In this document: positions 27,724 to 35,998 of the stretch, piece after piece
Layout: each line of letters opens with the position of its first letter
How positions within the stretch are numbered: position 1 is the first letter of the stretch
Made by a program: the position numbers and the translations under genes
Assembly: GCA_905214795.1 (NCBI GenBank)
Contig: CAJMNM010000019.1
Coordinates: 1 to 60,534 of the forward strand
DNA from: an uncultured bacterium
GTDB lineage: Bacteria; Bacteroidota; Bacteroidia; Bacteroidales; Bacteroidaceae
Reading direction: 5' to 3'
Length of the DNA: 60,534 bases
Notes under the pieces: generated by a model
Database searches by the model: none
The model's input: only the letters and a program-made list of their open reading frames with translations
Told to the model about the DNA's origin: nothing

Positions 27724-28851
27724 TTATTTTCGTTTATTTCTCAAATACCATTGCCTTTGAAATAAGGCAAAATAGAAAAGTACAAATACCAATATAAACA
27801 ATACATACATGGAACCGGAAACTGTTTTGGGAATCACAGCCAAACGCCAGTAATATCCAAACGCCAATCCCAATTCCCAGCATAACCAATAAGACGTCTG
27901 CGCTGTCCCTCGCTCACAATGTGCACAAATACGAATATACGACAGCAAATATCTACTTGTAAATAAACCTATTCCTGTTCCAAACAACGCACCTTGTAAC
28001 CAACACGACAAACCGTCTAACTGCATTAAATCTTTTGCATTAGCAAAAATAAGAAAAACAAGCCCTAAAACAACTTCCGAATTTTCTCTTTCTCTAAGAA
28101 AAAGAATATGCAATAACACGGATACCAGCAAGCCAATCAGTAAAAATATAAAAAACTCGTAGCATCTTGCCCCCGAAACAGATATGCCTACAGAAACCAT
28201 TACCAACAACAAAGGAAATGCCAAAGGATATCCCCGAAGCAACCAAAAACGGTCTAAAGAAAGCACTTTGGGTTCCAACGGAGCTCGAAACGGCACTGTC
28301 AATAACAACAATATACATACAGCCACAACTATTATACCCTGCAACACAAAAATACCCTGTTGCACTGTAAAAAGCTGCATAACATACCAACCTATTATTG
28401 GACCTAAAGCAAGGCCTATGCGTTGAATCCAATAATAGACGTGAGCGACTTTGGTACGATCCTTAGAATCAGACAAATCCAGAAGAAGCGTACTGCCAAG
28501 AGATATTTGAAACACCCCATAAGCACATCCCTGAAAAAACCTCGAAATCAATTGAAATCTTTCATTCAGAAACGGCATAATAACCATAAAAGACAATACG
28601 CCCAAAAGACTCAATAACATTACATTTTTCCTTCTGAACGTATCCAGCCAGTAATTACAGAAAGGTGCCAACAATAATGTCCCTAACGCAAACAACAAAT
28701 AAGCGACAGGACCGACGCATGCCAAGCCAGCAGAATCGGAAGAAAAATAAAACGGCGTCGTAGGCCCTAACATATACAACGCCGTACAAACCAAAAGGTT
28801 TGATATACTTATTATCCAAAAATTACCGGTACGAAAAGATTCCTGTATCAT
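27724..28851 (-). CDS. MFS-type membrane transporter
   Basis: A 375-residue inner-membrane protein with about 12 hydrophobic segments and no soluble domain, compatible with a short major facilitator. Visible landmarks are the WLDTFRRKNVMLLSLLG loop, which corresponds to the conserved MFS loop 2-3 (D-x-x-x-R-[RK]), and the glycine-rich LALGPIIGWYV helix. The ATG at 28851 shares its A with the panB stop (TGATG), so translation is coupled to panB; a TTG one codon earlier is less likely. The substrate is unknown. Coupling to panB suggests, but does not show, a link to pantothenate metabolism. Confidence 0.75.
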   Translation of the reverse strand: MIQESFRTGNFWIISISNLLVCTALYMLGPTTPFYFSSDSAGLACVGPVAYLLFALGTLLLAPFCNYWLDTFRRKNVMLLSLLGVLSFMVIMPFLNERFQLISRFFQGCAYGVFQISLGSTLLLDLSDSKDRTKVAHVYYWIQRIGLALGPIIGWYVMQLFTVQQGIFVLQGIIVVAVCILLLLTVPFRAPLEPKVLSLDRFWLLRGYPLAFPLLLVMVSVGISVSGARCYEFFIFLLIGLLVSVLLHILFLRERENSEVVLGLVFLIFANAKDLMQLDGLSCWLQGALFGTGIGLFTSRYLLSYIRICAHCERGTAQTSYWLCWELGLAFGYYWRLAVIPKTVSGSMYVLFILVFVLFYFALFQRQWYLRNKRK

Positions 28852-29672
28852 CAATATTGCTCATCTTGGTTCGGAAAATCGCAGCTTTTCACATCTGAGA
28901 CATATTGTCCTATCGCATCAGTCATAACTGTATGTAAATCTGCATACCTTCTCAAGAACTTTGGTGAAAATCCCTTATTCATACCAAGCATGTCATTTAC
29001 TACTAAAACTTGCCCATCAACGCCTGATCCGGCACCGATACCAATAACAGGAATTGTTAACTCAGAAGCTACCTTTGAGGCCAAATCAGCCGGAATTTTT
29101 TCTAAAACCAAAGCAAAACATCCGGCATTTTCCAAGGCGTGTGCATCTGATATAAGTTTCTCGGCCTCAGCATTATCCTTTGCCCGAACAGCATATGTAC
29201 CATATTTATTAATACTTTGAGGCATCAGACCTAAATGCCCCATTACCGGTATTCCTGCCGCTAAAATTGATTTTACAGTATCTATAATCTCGACGCCACC
29301 TTCTAATTTAAGGGCATCACAGCCACTTTCTTTCATTATTCTAATGGCATTGGCTACTCCTTCCGAAGCACTTACCTGATAAGTTCCAAAAGGCATATCA
29401 CACACCACCAATGCACGCTTTACACCACGCATTACAGAGGTTGCATGATATATCATCTGATCCAACGTAATCGGTAAAGTTGTCAAATTACCGGCCATCA
29501 CATTCGACGCAGAATCACCAATTAAAATTACGTCAACACCTGCCCCATCTACAATTTGAGCCATTGTATAATCATAAGAAGTCAACATGGCGATTTTTTT
29601 ACCCTGCTGCTTCATTTCTATAAGACGATGCGTAGTAACTTTGCGCATATCATCGACTAAATATCCAGCCAT
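28851..29672 (-). CDS. panB: 3-methyl-2-oxobutanoate hydroxymethyltransferase
   Basis: A 273-residue cytoplasmic enzyme that transfers a hydroxymethyl group from methylene-tetrahydrofolate to alpha-ketoisovalerate, giving ketopantoate, the first committed step of pantothenate synthesis. Family blocks: MLTSYDYTMAQIVDGAGVD, LIGDSASNVMAG with the metal-binding Asp, ALKLEGG, VMGHLGLMPQS and IPVIGIGAGSGVDGQ. Length matches the family (about 264-275). It feeds the pathway that reaches CoA through CoaBC, encoded at 54945. A -7-like TAAATTTG lies at 29705-29698 in the 50-bp gap after the HAD gene, but without a good -33 box. Confidence 0.95.
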   Translation of the reverse strand: MAGYLVDDMRKVTTHRLIEMKQQGKKIAMLTSYDYTMAQIVDGAGVDVILIGDSASNVMAGNLTTLPITLDQMIYHATSVMRGVKRALVVCDMPFGTYQVSASEGVANAIRIMKESGCDALKLEGGVEIIDTVKSILAAGIPVMGHLGLMPQSINKYGTYAVRAKDNAEAEKLISDAHALENAGCFALVLEKIPADLASKVASELTIPVIGIGAGSGVDGQVLVVNDMLGMNKGFSPKFLRRYADLHTVMTDAIGQYVSDVKSCDFPNQDEQY

Positions 29673-29722
29673 AATGCAATATATTTAATTAACGCCGCAA
29701 ATTTAGTAAAATAAACCTATAC

Positions 29723-30367
29723 TTAGAACAAGTCCAACATTTTTTCAACTGTAAACGAAGTAAAATCCGCTATAACACAATCTGACAAAGCAGCAATAGC
29801 TTCTTCAGAATTTGTAGTAGACAAACCTACCACTCTCATTCCGGCAGCGTTACCTGCCCTTAACCCATTAAAAGAATCCTCAAATACCACACAATGGTCC
29901 GGATATACATTAAAAATCTTCGCACCCAATAAATAACAGTCCGGATCCGGCTTGGAACGTTTGAAGTTTTCAGATGTTAAAATCCGGTCAAAATTAGCTT
30001 TAAACTCAGGATGAACCTTATATACATTGCTCATCTTATCCTGATTTGAACTCGTAACAACTGCTGTACGGACATTACAGGAACGCAAATCAGACAAAAA
30101 ACCCAATACACCAGGAACGTATTGGTATTCCATATTCATCTCAAAATCATTCAATTTCTCCACTAACATCTGCTGTAAAGCATCCTGTTCTTTAAACCAC
30201 TTATCAAAAATCTGAACCAAAGTCTGTCCCTTAATTATATCTCCAAAATTCTCGATTTCAGGATGATACAGTCTTCCGACCTCATTCCAGAACTTGGAAT
30301 ACTGAGACTCTGTATCAAATATCACACCATCCAAATCAAACAAGGCCACTACATTATCAGCTGTCAT
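29723..30367 (-). CDS. HAD-family phosphatase, beta-phosphoglucomutase-like
   Basis: A 214-residue cytoplasmic haloacid dehalogenase-superfamily hydrolase of subfamily I. Motif I is FDLDGVIFDTE with nucleophile Asp11 and acid-base Asp13, followed by a helical cap (about 18-85), motif II TSSNQDK, motif III Lys in RSKPDPDCYLLGAK, and motif IV VFEDSFNGLRAG. Proteins of this type dephosphorylate small sugar phosphates or act as beta-phosphoglucomutases; the substrate cannot be read here. The ATG at 30367 is preferred to a TTG two codons upstream. Confidence 0.88.
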   Translation of the reverse strand: MTADNVVALFDLDGVIFDTESQYSKFWNEVGRLYHPEIENFGDIIKGQTLVQIFDKWFKEQDALQQMLVEKLNDFEMNMEYQYVPGVLGFLSDLRSCNVRTAVVTSSNQDKMSNVYKVHPEFKANFDRILTSENFKRSKPDPDCYLLGAKIFNVYPDHCVVFEDSFNGLRAGNAAGMRVVGLSTTNSEEAIAALSDCVIADFTSFTVEKMLDLF

Positions 30368-31771
30368 AAACAAATTAAATTTTAAGTCTTTAAACTATGC
30401 AAAGTTCGCAAAAAAACACATACAAACAAAACATTAAAATGCGCCGTAAAATAAAGATACCAACACTGCTCAATCGCAAATTTTAACAACAAAATATTTT
30501 CCTGTCTGAAAACAAAAGAAGCTTTAAAGTTCCCTTTCGCTACATTTCACCTCATTCTATAGCCAGATTTCACTCAAAACCACCTCAGAAAAACATTTCT
30601 TTCTGACTATAAAAACATAAAAAACGAATCTTTATGCTTTACCAACTATACATTTAACAGAAGTTTATCAGATAAAACCTCAATAAAACGACACTATCAC
30701 AAAAATGAAACTATATATTTTACGTGGTTTTTGAAACCAATTGATTTTGCACCGATAAAAACATTAAATTTATAAGAAAATGACAGACACGTTTTAAATT
30801 ATCATATACCACTGAAACACAATACATTGCAACACAATCAGCATAAATCTACAAATGGTAATTATTCTTCATATTAAAAAAACAAACACACTCAAACAAA
30901 TAACATCTGCCATAATCTGTAAAAAATAAATACTTCCCTTTACGATAAGCATTTCAGTTCTGCCAACGGACACGGTTACGGATTCTTCCGCAACCGTGCA
31001 GAAATATCATTTGATACGCTTACGAAGTTTCCCGTAACCGTACAGAAATAAATTCGTAACCGTAGCAAATGATATTTGCAACCGTAGACAAAAAGATTCG
31101 CTACCGTACGCGTTTTAACACTGATAAAAAGCTATCTTAACAGATTAAAAATATCATAAAAACCAACAAAATAAATTTTATCATAATAATAAACAGGTAT
31201 TTAAAACAAATATCTTCACAAAATACACAACAAATAAAAAAAACGTCCACTGTTATGGTTATTTTATAAACGGTTATAAAGAACTGGCAACCGTATCCAT
31301 TTCGTGCGTTATGGCAGCAACGCTACTGTATTAAATTGATATAGCCCCGTTTAAATTTGTATAATATTTTTTATTTCCTTGTTATTTATCCGGACATGTG
31401 ATTCATGAAGACGAAAAACATAACCTGCTACGCTTTGCACAAAACACAAAGCACCTATTCTTAACACCAACTTATACACACCTATGGAATATTTTACAAC
31501 ACATATTGACATTATACAGTACCGAGCCCATCAAATTGTAAAAAAGAACACAAATATAGAATTCCATTAAAGACAATCTGCCCGCCTACCGTTTTTTTAT
31601 TTCACCCAATATGCCTATTACGGTTTAAAGCACAGAAACTTTATTGATATAAAATTCCATCCGCTTCATACCGGATTCTTTATAAACAACAGTTGCAATA
31701 AATTTGAAAGACAAATAGATTTTATATCTTATAGCTTTTTCGTATATTTGTAGAATATAGGATGCGGCTCG
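30368..31771. other. 1.4-kb gene-free intergenic region
   Basis: No open reading frame of useful length on either strand and no recognisable tRNA or rRNA. The sequence is strongly A-rich except for a GC-richer island at about 30960-31120, which carries the 22-bp periodic repeat described separately. One isolated relative of the repeat core (GCAACCGTA) lies at 31287-31295, out of register. A TATATTTG that matches the -7 consensus lies at 31743-31750 but has no -33 box. I see no remnants of a coding frame. Confidence 0.7.
30968..31121. repeat. Degenerate 22-bp tandem repeat array
   Basis: Units start at 30990, 31034, 31056, 31078 and 31100 with cores GCAACCGTG, GTAACCGTA, GTAACCGTA, GCAACCGTA and GCTACCGTA. 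The spacing is exactly 22 bp (44 bp across one weaker unit at 31012). A degenerate further unit precedes at 30968 and contains CGGTTACG, the reverse complement of the core. The half following each core is A-rich and more variable (CAGAAATA occurs in two units). There are no unique spacers and no coding frame. Confidence 0.75.
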
Positions 31772-31814
31772 GCGATGTCAAATCTTGAAAACTTTGTTTT
31801 CGCTTTGACATCGC
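31772..31814. promoter_or_regulatory. Perfect 11-bp inverted repeat over the acyl-ligase promoter
   Basis: GCGATGTCAAA at 31772-31782 is mirrored by TTTGACATCGC at 31804-31814. The 21-nt space between them holds a second nested pair, GAAAAC and GTTTTC. The right arm starts with the TTTG that serves as the -33 box of the promoter at 31804-31835. It could be a repressor or activator operator, or a DNA/RNA hairpin; position favours an operator. Confidence 0.7.
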
Positions 31815-31835
31815 ACTCACCTTTCACTATATTTG
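31804..31835 (+). promoter_or_regulatory. Promoter of the AMP-forming ligase gene
   Basis: TTTG at 31804-31807, a 20-bp spacer and TATATTTG at 31828-31835, all consensus. The start site is expected near 31842, about 20 nt before the ATG at 31862, which rules out the in-frame start at 31775. Confidence 0.8.
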
Positions 31836-31861
31836 TCTCATTAAAAACAGTTAAAAGAATA

Positions 31862-33514
31862 ATGGAAGAAAAACTTATTAGCCTCATTGAAAATGCTATA
31901 AAAAACAATTGGGACCATAAAGCCTTTACTGACTTCAACGGCGAAACGTTGCAATATAAAGATGTAGCAAGAAAAATCGCAAAAATTCATTTAATATTCG
32001 AACATGTTGGTATCCAACCGGGCGACAAAATAGCACTTTGCGGAAGAAACAGCGGAAATTGGTGTGTCGCATTCTTATCCACCATCACATATGGCGCTGT
32101 TATTGTACCTATATTACATGAATTCAAACCAGACAACATACATAATATAGTTAACCATAGCGAAGCTAAACTTCTATTTGTAGGAGACCAAGTATGGGAA
32201 AATCTGAATGAGAATTGTATGCCCAACATCATGGGTATCATTTGTGTAAAAGACTTCACACTGGTCAGCAGCCGCTCCACAAAGCTTGATTTCGCGAGAG
32301 AAAACTTAAACGCCTTATTTGGCAAACGGTTTCCCAAACTCTTTCTCAAGGAACATATCACATACCAACACGAATCTTCTCCAGAGCAATTGGCTGTAAT
32401 CAACTATACCTCAGGAACCACCGGGTTCTCCAAAGGAGTAATGATTCCATACAGAAGCCTTATATCAAATATTCGTTTTTGCAAACGCACTATTGGTATC
32501 AGCGCAGGAGACAATATTGTATCCATGCTCCCACTCGGACATGTTTTTGGATTGGTATTTGACTTCTTATACGGTATATGCTCGGGAGCACACCTGTACT
32601 TCCTGACCAGAATGCCTTCACCAAAAATTATCATGACCACAGTCGCTGAAATACATCCAAAGGTTATTTCATGCGTTCCACTTGTAGTAGAGAAAATCAT
32701 AAAAAAAGAAATTCTGCCTTCAATTGATAACAAACTTGGCAAATTACTCCTCCACATACCTGTTATCAGCGACAAAATAAAAGAAAAGGCCAGATTACAA
32801 AGCCTCTCTCTCTTTGGAGGTAATATAAAAGAAATCATAATTGGCGGAGCACCATTTAATGCCGAAGTAGAGGCTTTTCTTCGGGAAATAAAGTTCCCGT
32901 ATTCTGTCGCATACGGAATGACAGAATGCGGTCCTATCATCTGCCATAGCCCTTGGAATGAAATAGCATACATGTCATGCGGCAAAGCAGCCGACGGTAT
33001 GGAAATAAAAATTATGAGTGACGATCCACAACATGTCCCCGGAGAACTACTTTGCAAAGGAGAAAATCTCATGCTAGGATATTTCAAAAACCAAGAAGCA
33101 ACAGAACAAATCATTGACTGCAACGGCTGGTTACACACCGGTGACATGGCTATAATTGACGAAGAAAAGCAGGTATACATTAAAGGCAGATGCAAAAATA
33201 TGCTATTAAGCGCAAGTGGTCAGAATATTTATCCGGAAGAAATAGAATCAAAACTTAATAATATGCCATATGTCAATGAATCACTGGTTATTATGAGCCA
33301 CAGCAAACTGGTTGCTCTAATATACCCAGACATGGACGAGGCTTTAAGAAACGGATTAACAGAACAAACCCTGCAAACACAACTGGAAATCTCAAAAGAT
33401 GAATTAAACAAAGACCTCCCTCCATACGCTCAGATTACAAAAGTAATTATGAGAAATGAGGAGTTTGAAAAAACAGCTAAGAAAAGCATTAAACGCTATT
33501 TATACCAAAACTAG
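31862..33514 (+). CDS. AMP-binding acyl-CoA synthetase / acyl ligase
   Basis: A 550-residue member of the ANL superfamily, which adenylates a carboxylate and usually forms a CoA thioester. The adenylation motifs are intact: INYTSGTTGFSKGVMIP (P-loop), YGMTECGPIICHS, WLHTGDMAIIDEEKQVYIKGR with the hinge region, LSASGQNIYPEEIE, and the C-terminal catalytic Lys in EKTAKKSIKRYL. There is no signal peptide or carrier domain. It resembles long-chain fatty-acid ligases of Bacteroidota, but the acyl group is not identifiable. Start at 31862 follows from the promoter at 31804-31835; it stands alone, so fatty-acid or other small-molecule control through the palindrome is a reasonable guess. Confidence 0.88.
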   Translation: MEEKLISLIENAIKNNWDHKAFTDFNGETLQYKDVARKIAKIHLIFEHVGIQPGDKIALCGRNSGNWCVAFLSTITYGAVIVPILHEFKPDNIHNIVNHSEAKLLFVGDQVWENLNENCMPNIMGIICVKDFTLVSSRSTKLDFARENLNALFGKRFPKLFLKEHITYQHESSPEQLAVINYTSGTTGFSKGVMIPYRSLISNIRFCKRTIGISAGDNIVSMLPLGHVFGLVFDFLYGICSGAHLYFLTRMPSPKIIMTTVAEIHPKVISCVPLVVEKIIKKEILPSIDNKLGKLLLHIPVISDKIKEKARLQSLSLFGGNIKEIIIGGAPFNAEVEAFLREIKFPYSVAYGMTECGPIICHSPWNEIAYMSCGKAADGMEIKIMSDDPQHVPGELLCKGENLMLGYFKNQEATEQIIDCNGWLHTGDMAIIDEEKQVYIKGRCKNMLLSASGQNIYPEEIESKLNNMPYVNESLVIMSHSKLVALIYPDMDEALRNGLTEQTLQTQLEISKDELNKDLPPYAQITKVIMRNEEFEKTAKKSIKRYLYQN

Positions 33515-33618
33515 GAAAATAGCACTTAAAAATTTAAACAATTACGCTTATAATAAATGATTTAAGCATTTTGGAGATAAATTATTTAATAATATAAATC
33601 AAAAAAATGATTTAAGAA

Positions 33619-33650
33619 TTTGCTTATTCAAAAGAAAAAGCGTAAATTTG
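33619..33650 (+). promoter_or_regulatory. Promoter of tRNA-Arg
   Basis: TTTG at 33619-33622, a 20-bp spacer and TAAATTTG at 33643-33650. The tRNA begins 15 bp downstream. Confidence 0.8.
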
Positions 33651-33665
33651 CACCCAATTAAGGAT

Positions 33666-33740
33666 GGTTCCGTAGCTCAGCTGGATTAGAGCAACGCCCT
33701 TCTAAGGCGTGGGTCTTGGGTTCGAGTCCCAACGGAATCA
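33666..33740 (+). tRNA. tRNA-Arg (TCT anticodon)
   Basis: A 75-nt cloverleaf. The acceptor GGTTCCG pairs with CGGAATC, discriminator A. The anticodon stem ACGCC/GGCGT encloses loop CTTCTAA with anticodon TCT, reading AGA/AGG. The T arm is TTGGG/CCCAA. CCA is not encoded. Confidence 0.95.
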
Positions 33741-33742
33741 CG

Positions 33743-33776
33743 AAAAAGTTTCCTAATCATTTAGGAAACTTTTTTT
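33743..33776 (+). terminator. Terminator after tRNA-Arg
   Basis: The 14-bp stem AAAAAGTTTCCTAA / TTAGGAAACTTTTT with loop TCAT is followed by further T residues, starting 3 bp after the tRNA. Stable, symmetric and able to work in both directions. Confidence 0.9.
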
Positions 33777-34174
33777 ATTTATCAACTCTACCCCAATTCA
33801 ACCCCTTCTTATTAAGCCCCCAATAGCAAAAATACGATTTTATCAAAGTTCCCCCTCAGATTTTTACATTACTCCAAACGATCTCTTTTCTATTAAAATA
33901 TTTTATTTTTTTTAAGATTTAAATTCTATTTAGAACAAGAATCAAACAAACAAAAAGATATCATAATGAAAAGAGAACAAATAATAAATATAGAATTTTA
34001 TCAATTCAAACCACAATAAGTTAACAAAATAACATATAAAACAAAAATATACAATCAAAACAAACTGTTAAAATGCTCTGAGTTTTTCATTTTTCAGACT
34101 CATTCCACCATTCCCTCAAAAAAACATCATTTATAAGCGTTTTAAAATTCAAAAAAAATAAAATTTAATCAACG
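33777..34174. other. AT-rich intergenic region downstream of nhaD
   Basis: About 400 bp, extremely A/T-rich, lying between the tRNA-Arg terminator and the 3' end of nhaD. I find no open frame, RNA gene or strong hairpin in it. Confidence 0.6.
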
Positions 34175-35584
34175 TCAACGTATAAAACTATCTATTATAA
34201 AATAAACACCTAAACCTGCCAACCACCCCAACAATACTTTTAGGGTAAAATGACGAAGATACCACCATATTGACACCCCTTCGCTTTTCATCAAGGCATA
34301 CCCCGCTGTTGAACCGATAGAAAGCAGACTCCCTCCTATACCTACACTATAAGCAACCAACTGCCAATATTGACCATTTAATGCAAACGAATGAATATAC
34401 ACAGGATCAACTCCCGGAACCGCATCAACAAAATCTACAACATCATACATTGATATACTTGCAAGAACCAAAGCCACATTATCAAGAAAAGCTGAAATAA
34501 GACCAAGTATAACACTTATGATATAAATATTATGAATATATCTATCGCACCATGTAGCCAAAGTAAACAAAGCGCCCGTTTCCTGAACAACTGCAATAAT
34601 CATACTGACACCTATAAAAAAGAGTATCGTTTGAATACTCTCCGTCTGCATAAAACGAGGAGTTGGTCGGAAAAAAGGTTGTTCACTTCTTATTAATTTC
34701 CTATTAAATAATTCATTTACAACACCCAATAAAGCAAGTACGCATAATGCTCCTACGAATGGGGGCAATTTTGTTAAGTTATGAAAGGTGGGTATAAACC
34801 ACAACCCGCCTATACCTACAAACAACATTGTAATTCTTTGCCCGCGAGTTAAAGTTGTATCATCACCACGATAACGCACCCTATGAGTTAAAACTTCCAT
34901 ATGTTCGGGTAATTTTCTCGATACTAAATATGTAGGAATTATAAGAGCCACACATACCGGCAAGAACATGGCACCAGAAAAATTTGACGGTGTAACCGCA
35001 CCTTTCACCCATAACATCAAAGTTGACACATCTCCAATTACAGTCATTGCTCCTCCGGCATTTGCAGCAAGAACAACTATCGCGCTAAAATACATTCTGT
35101 ATTTAGATGGCGGTAATATCTGCCGGACTATCGCAAACATCATTACCGTCGTTGTCAGATTATCAAGATTTGCAGACAAAACAGCTGTTATAACTACAAT
35201 CAACCATAACAAACGTTTACTGTTTCTTGTTCTTATCCATTCTGTTATAAAATCAAAGCATCCATTAACATTTAGCAAATCAACTATAGACATTGTGGCC
35301 AAAAGATACAAAACTATTTGACAGATATCTGCAACATGGCCTACAAAGATATGTTCTGCAATAAAATTCTTTAATGAAGTTACAGTTGACGTATGCCCGT
35401 CTAAATACAACATATAGTCTTCCATATGCATATGATAGACATAGTATTTGCCGGCAACCATATAAAGAATCCAACCGGTTACGCCCAAAAACATAGCTAC
35501 AGCAGCTTTGTTCACATTGGTAATGTGTTCTGTGGCTATCGCTATATAACCTATCAAAAATAATATTACTATAATTACTGTCAT
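34175..35584 (-). CDS. nhaD: Na+/H+ antiporter NhaD
   Basis: A 469-residue inner-membrane protein of the ion-transporter superfamily with about 11-12 hydrophobic segments and no signal peptide. NhaD-type features: TEHITNVNKAAVAMFLGV at the start, LSANLDNLTTTVMMF and NAGGAMTVIGDVSTLMLW in the first half, and the repeat-related LISAFLDNVALVLASISMY and GIGGSLLSIGSTAGYALM in the second half, giving the two inverted-topology halves with Asp-Asn ion-site residues. It exports Na+ or Li+ in exchange for protons. The gene stands alone; no good -33/-7 pair is visible upstream. Confidence 0.93.
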   Translation of the reverse strand: MTVIIVILFLIGYIAIATEHITNVNKAAVAMFLGVTGWILYMVAGKYYVYHMHMEDYMLYLDGHTSTVTSLKNFIAEHIFVGHVADICQIVLYLLATMSIVDLLNVNGCFDFITEWIRTRNSKRLLWLIVVITAVLSANLDNLTTTVMMFAIVRQILPPSKYRMYFSAIVVLAANAGGAMTVIGDVSTLMLWVKGAVTPSNFSGAMFLPVCVALIIPTYLVSRKLPEHMEVLTHRVRYRGDDTTLTRGQRITMLFVGIGGLWFIPTFHNLTKLPPFVGALCVLALLGVVNELFNRKLIRSEQPFFRPTPRFMQTESIQTILFFIGVSMIIAVVQETGALFTLATWCDRYIHNIYIISVILGLISAFLDNVALVLASISMYDVVDFVDAVPGVDPVYIHSFALNGQYWQLVAYSVGIGGSLLSIGSTAGYALMKSEGVSIWWYLRHFTLKVLLGWLAGLGVYFIIDSFIR

Positions 35585-35858
35585 AAAAAATACACCTTGC
35601 TACCTGTATCAAATAAATTCTATCAATACTTTTATTTACATTAAAATAATATATAAGAAAAACACTTAGAAAGCCACTTTAGAACCAAAGATAATGTTTT
35701 TTGAACAAAAAAAACAAATTAATTAAGATAAAATAGAAAAAAACGAAGATACCTGAAATACTGAATCGCAAATATAAGTAAAAACTTATGGTAAACCTAC
35801 ATATAAAGTAAGAATATTTGCAAAAAACACAACCAAGAATTACAAATCTCTTACAAAG

Positions 35859-35931
35859 AGCGATAAACGGGACTCGAACCCGCGACCCTCGGCTTGGGAA
35901 GCCAATGCTCTACCAACTGAGCTATTATCGC
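35859..35931 (-). tRNA. tRNA-Gly (CCC anticodon)
   Basis: A 73-nt cloverleaf on the minus strand. The acceptor GCGATAA pairs perfectly with TTATCGC, discriminator T (usual for bacterial tRNA-Gly). The anticodon stem TTGGC/GCCGA encloses loop TTCCCAA with anticodon CCC, reading GGG. CCA is not encoded. Confidence 0.94.
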
Positions 35932-35941
35932 AAATCGGATG

Positions 35942-35949
35942 CAAAGTTA
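35942..35949 (-). promoter_or_regulatory. -7 element of tRNA-Gly
   Basis: TAACTTTG on the minus strand, 10 bp upstream of the tRNA. The nearest TTTG (35968-35965) is only 15 bp away, so the -33 box is not well placed. Confidence 0.5.
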
Positions 35950-35998
35950 AACTTTTTATTATAACAAACCACCTTGCACCCGAATAACTCTATATAGA

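Noticed and set aside
30968..31121. The periodic repeat as a CRISPR array
   Set aside because: The conserved core is only about 9 bp, units are 22 bp with no unique 30-bp spacers, and no cas genes are nearby.
31743..31750. TATATTTG as the main promoter of the acyl-ligase gene
   Set aside because: No TTTG lies about 20 bp upstream, whereas the pair at 31804-31835 is complete and closer to the gene.
31772..31835. The palindrome as an invertible (phase-variable) promoter
   Set aside because: The arms are only 21 bp apart and the promoter -7 box lies outside them; known Bacteroides invertible promoters have the whole promoter between arms about 100-200 bp apart.
32404..33195. 263-codon open frame on the minus strand
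   Set aside because: It lies entirely antisense to the acyl-ligase gene, has Cys/Ser/Pro-rich chance composition and no domain; a shadow of the real gene.
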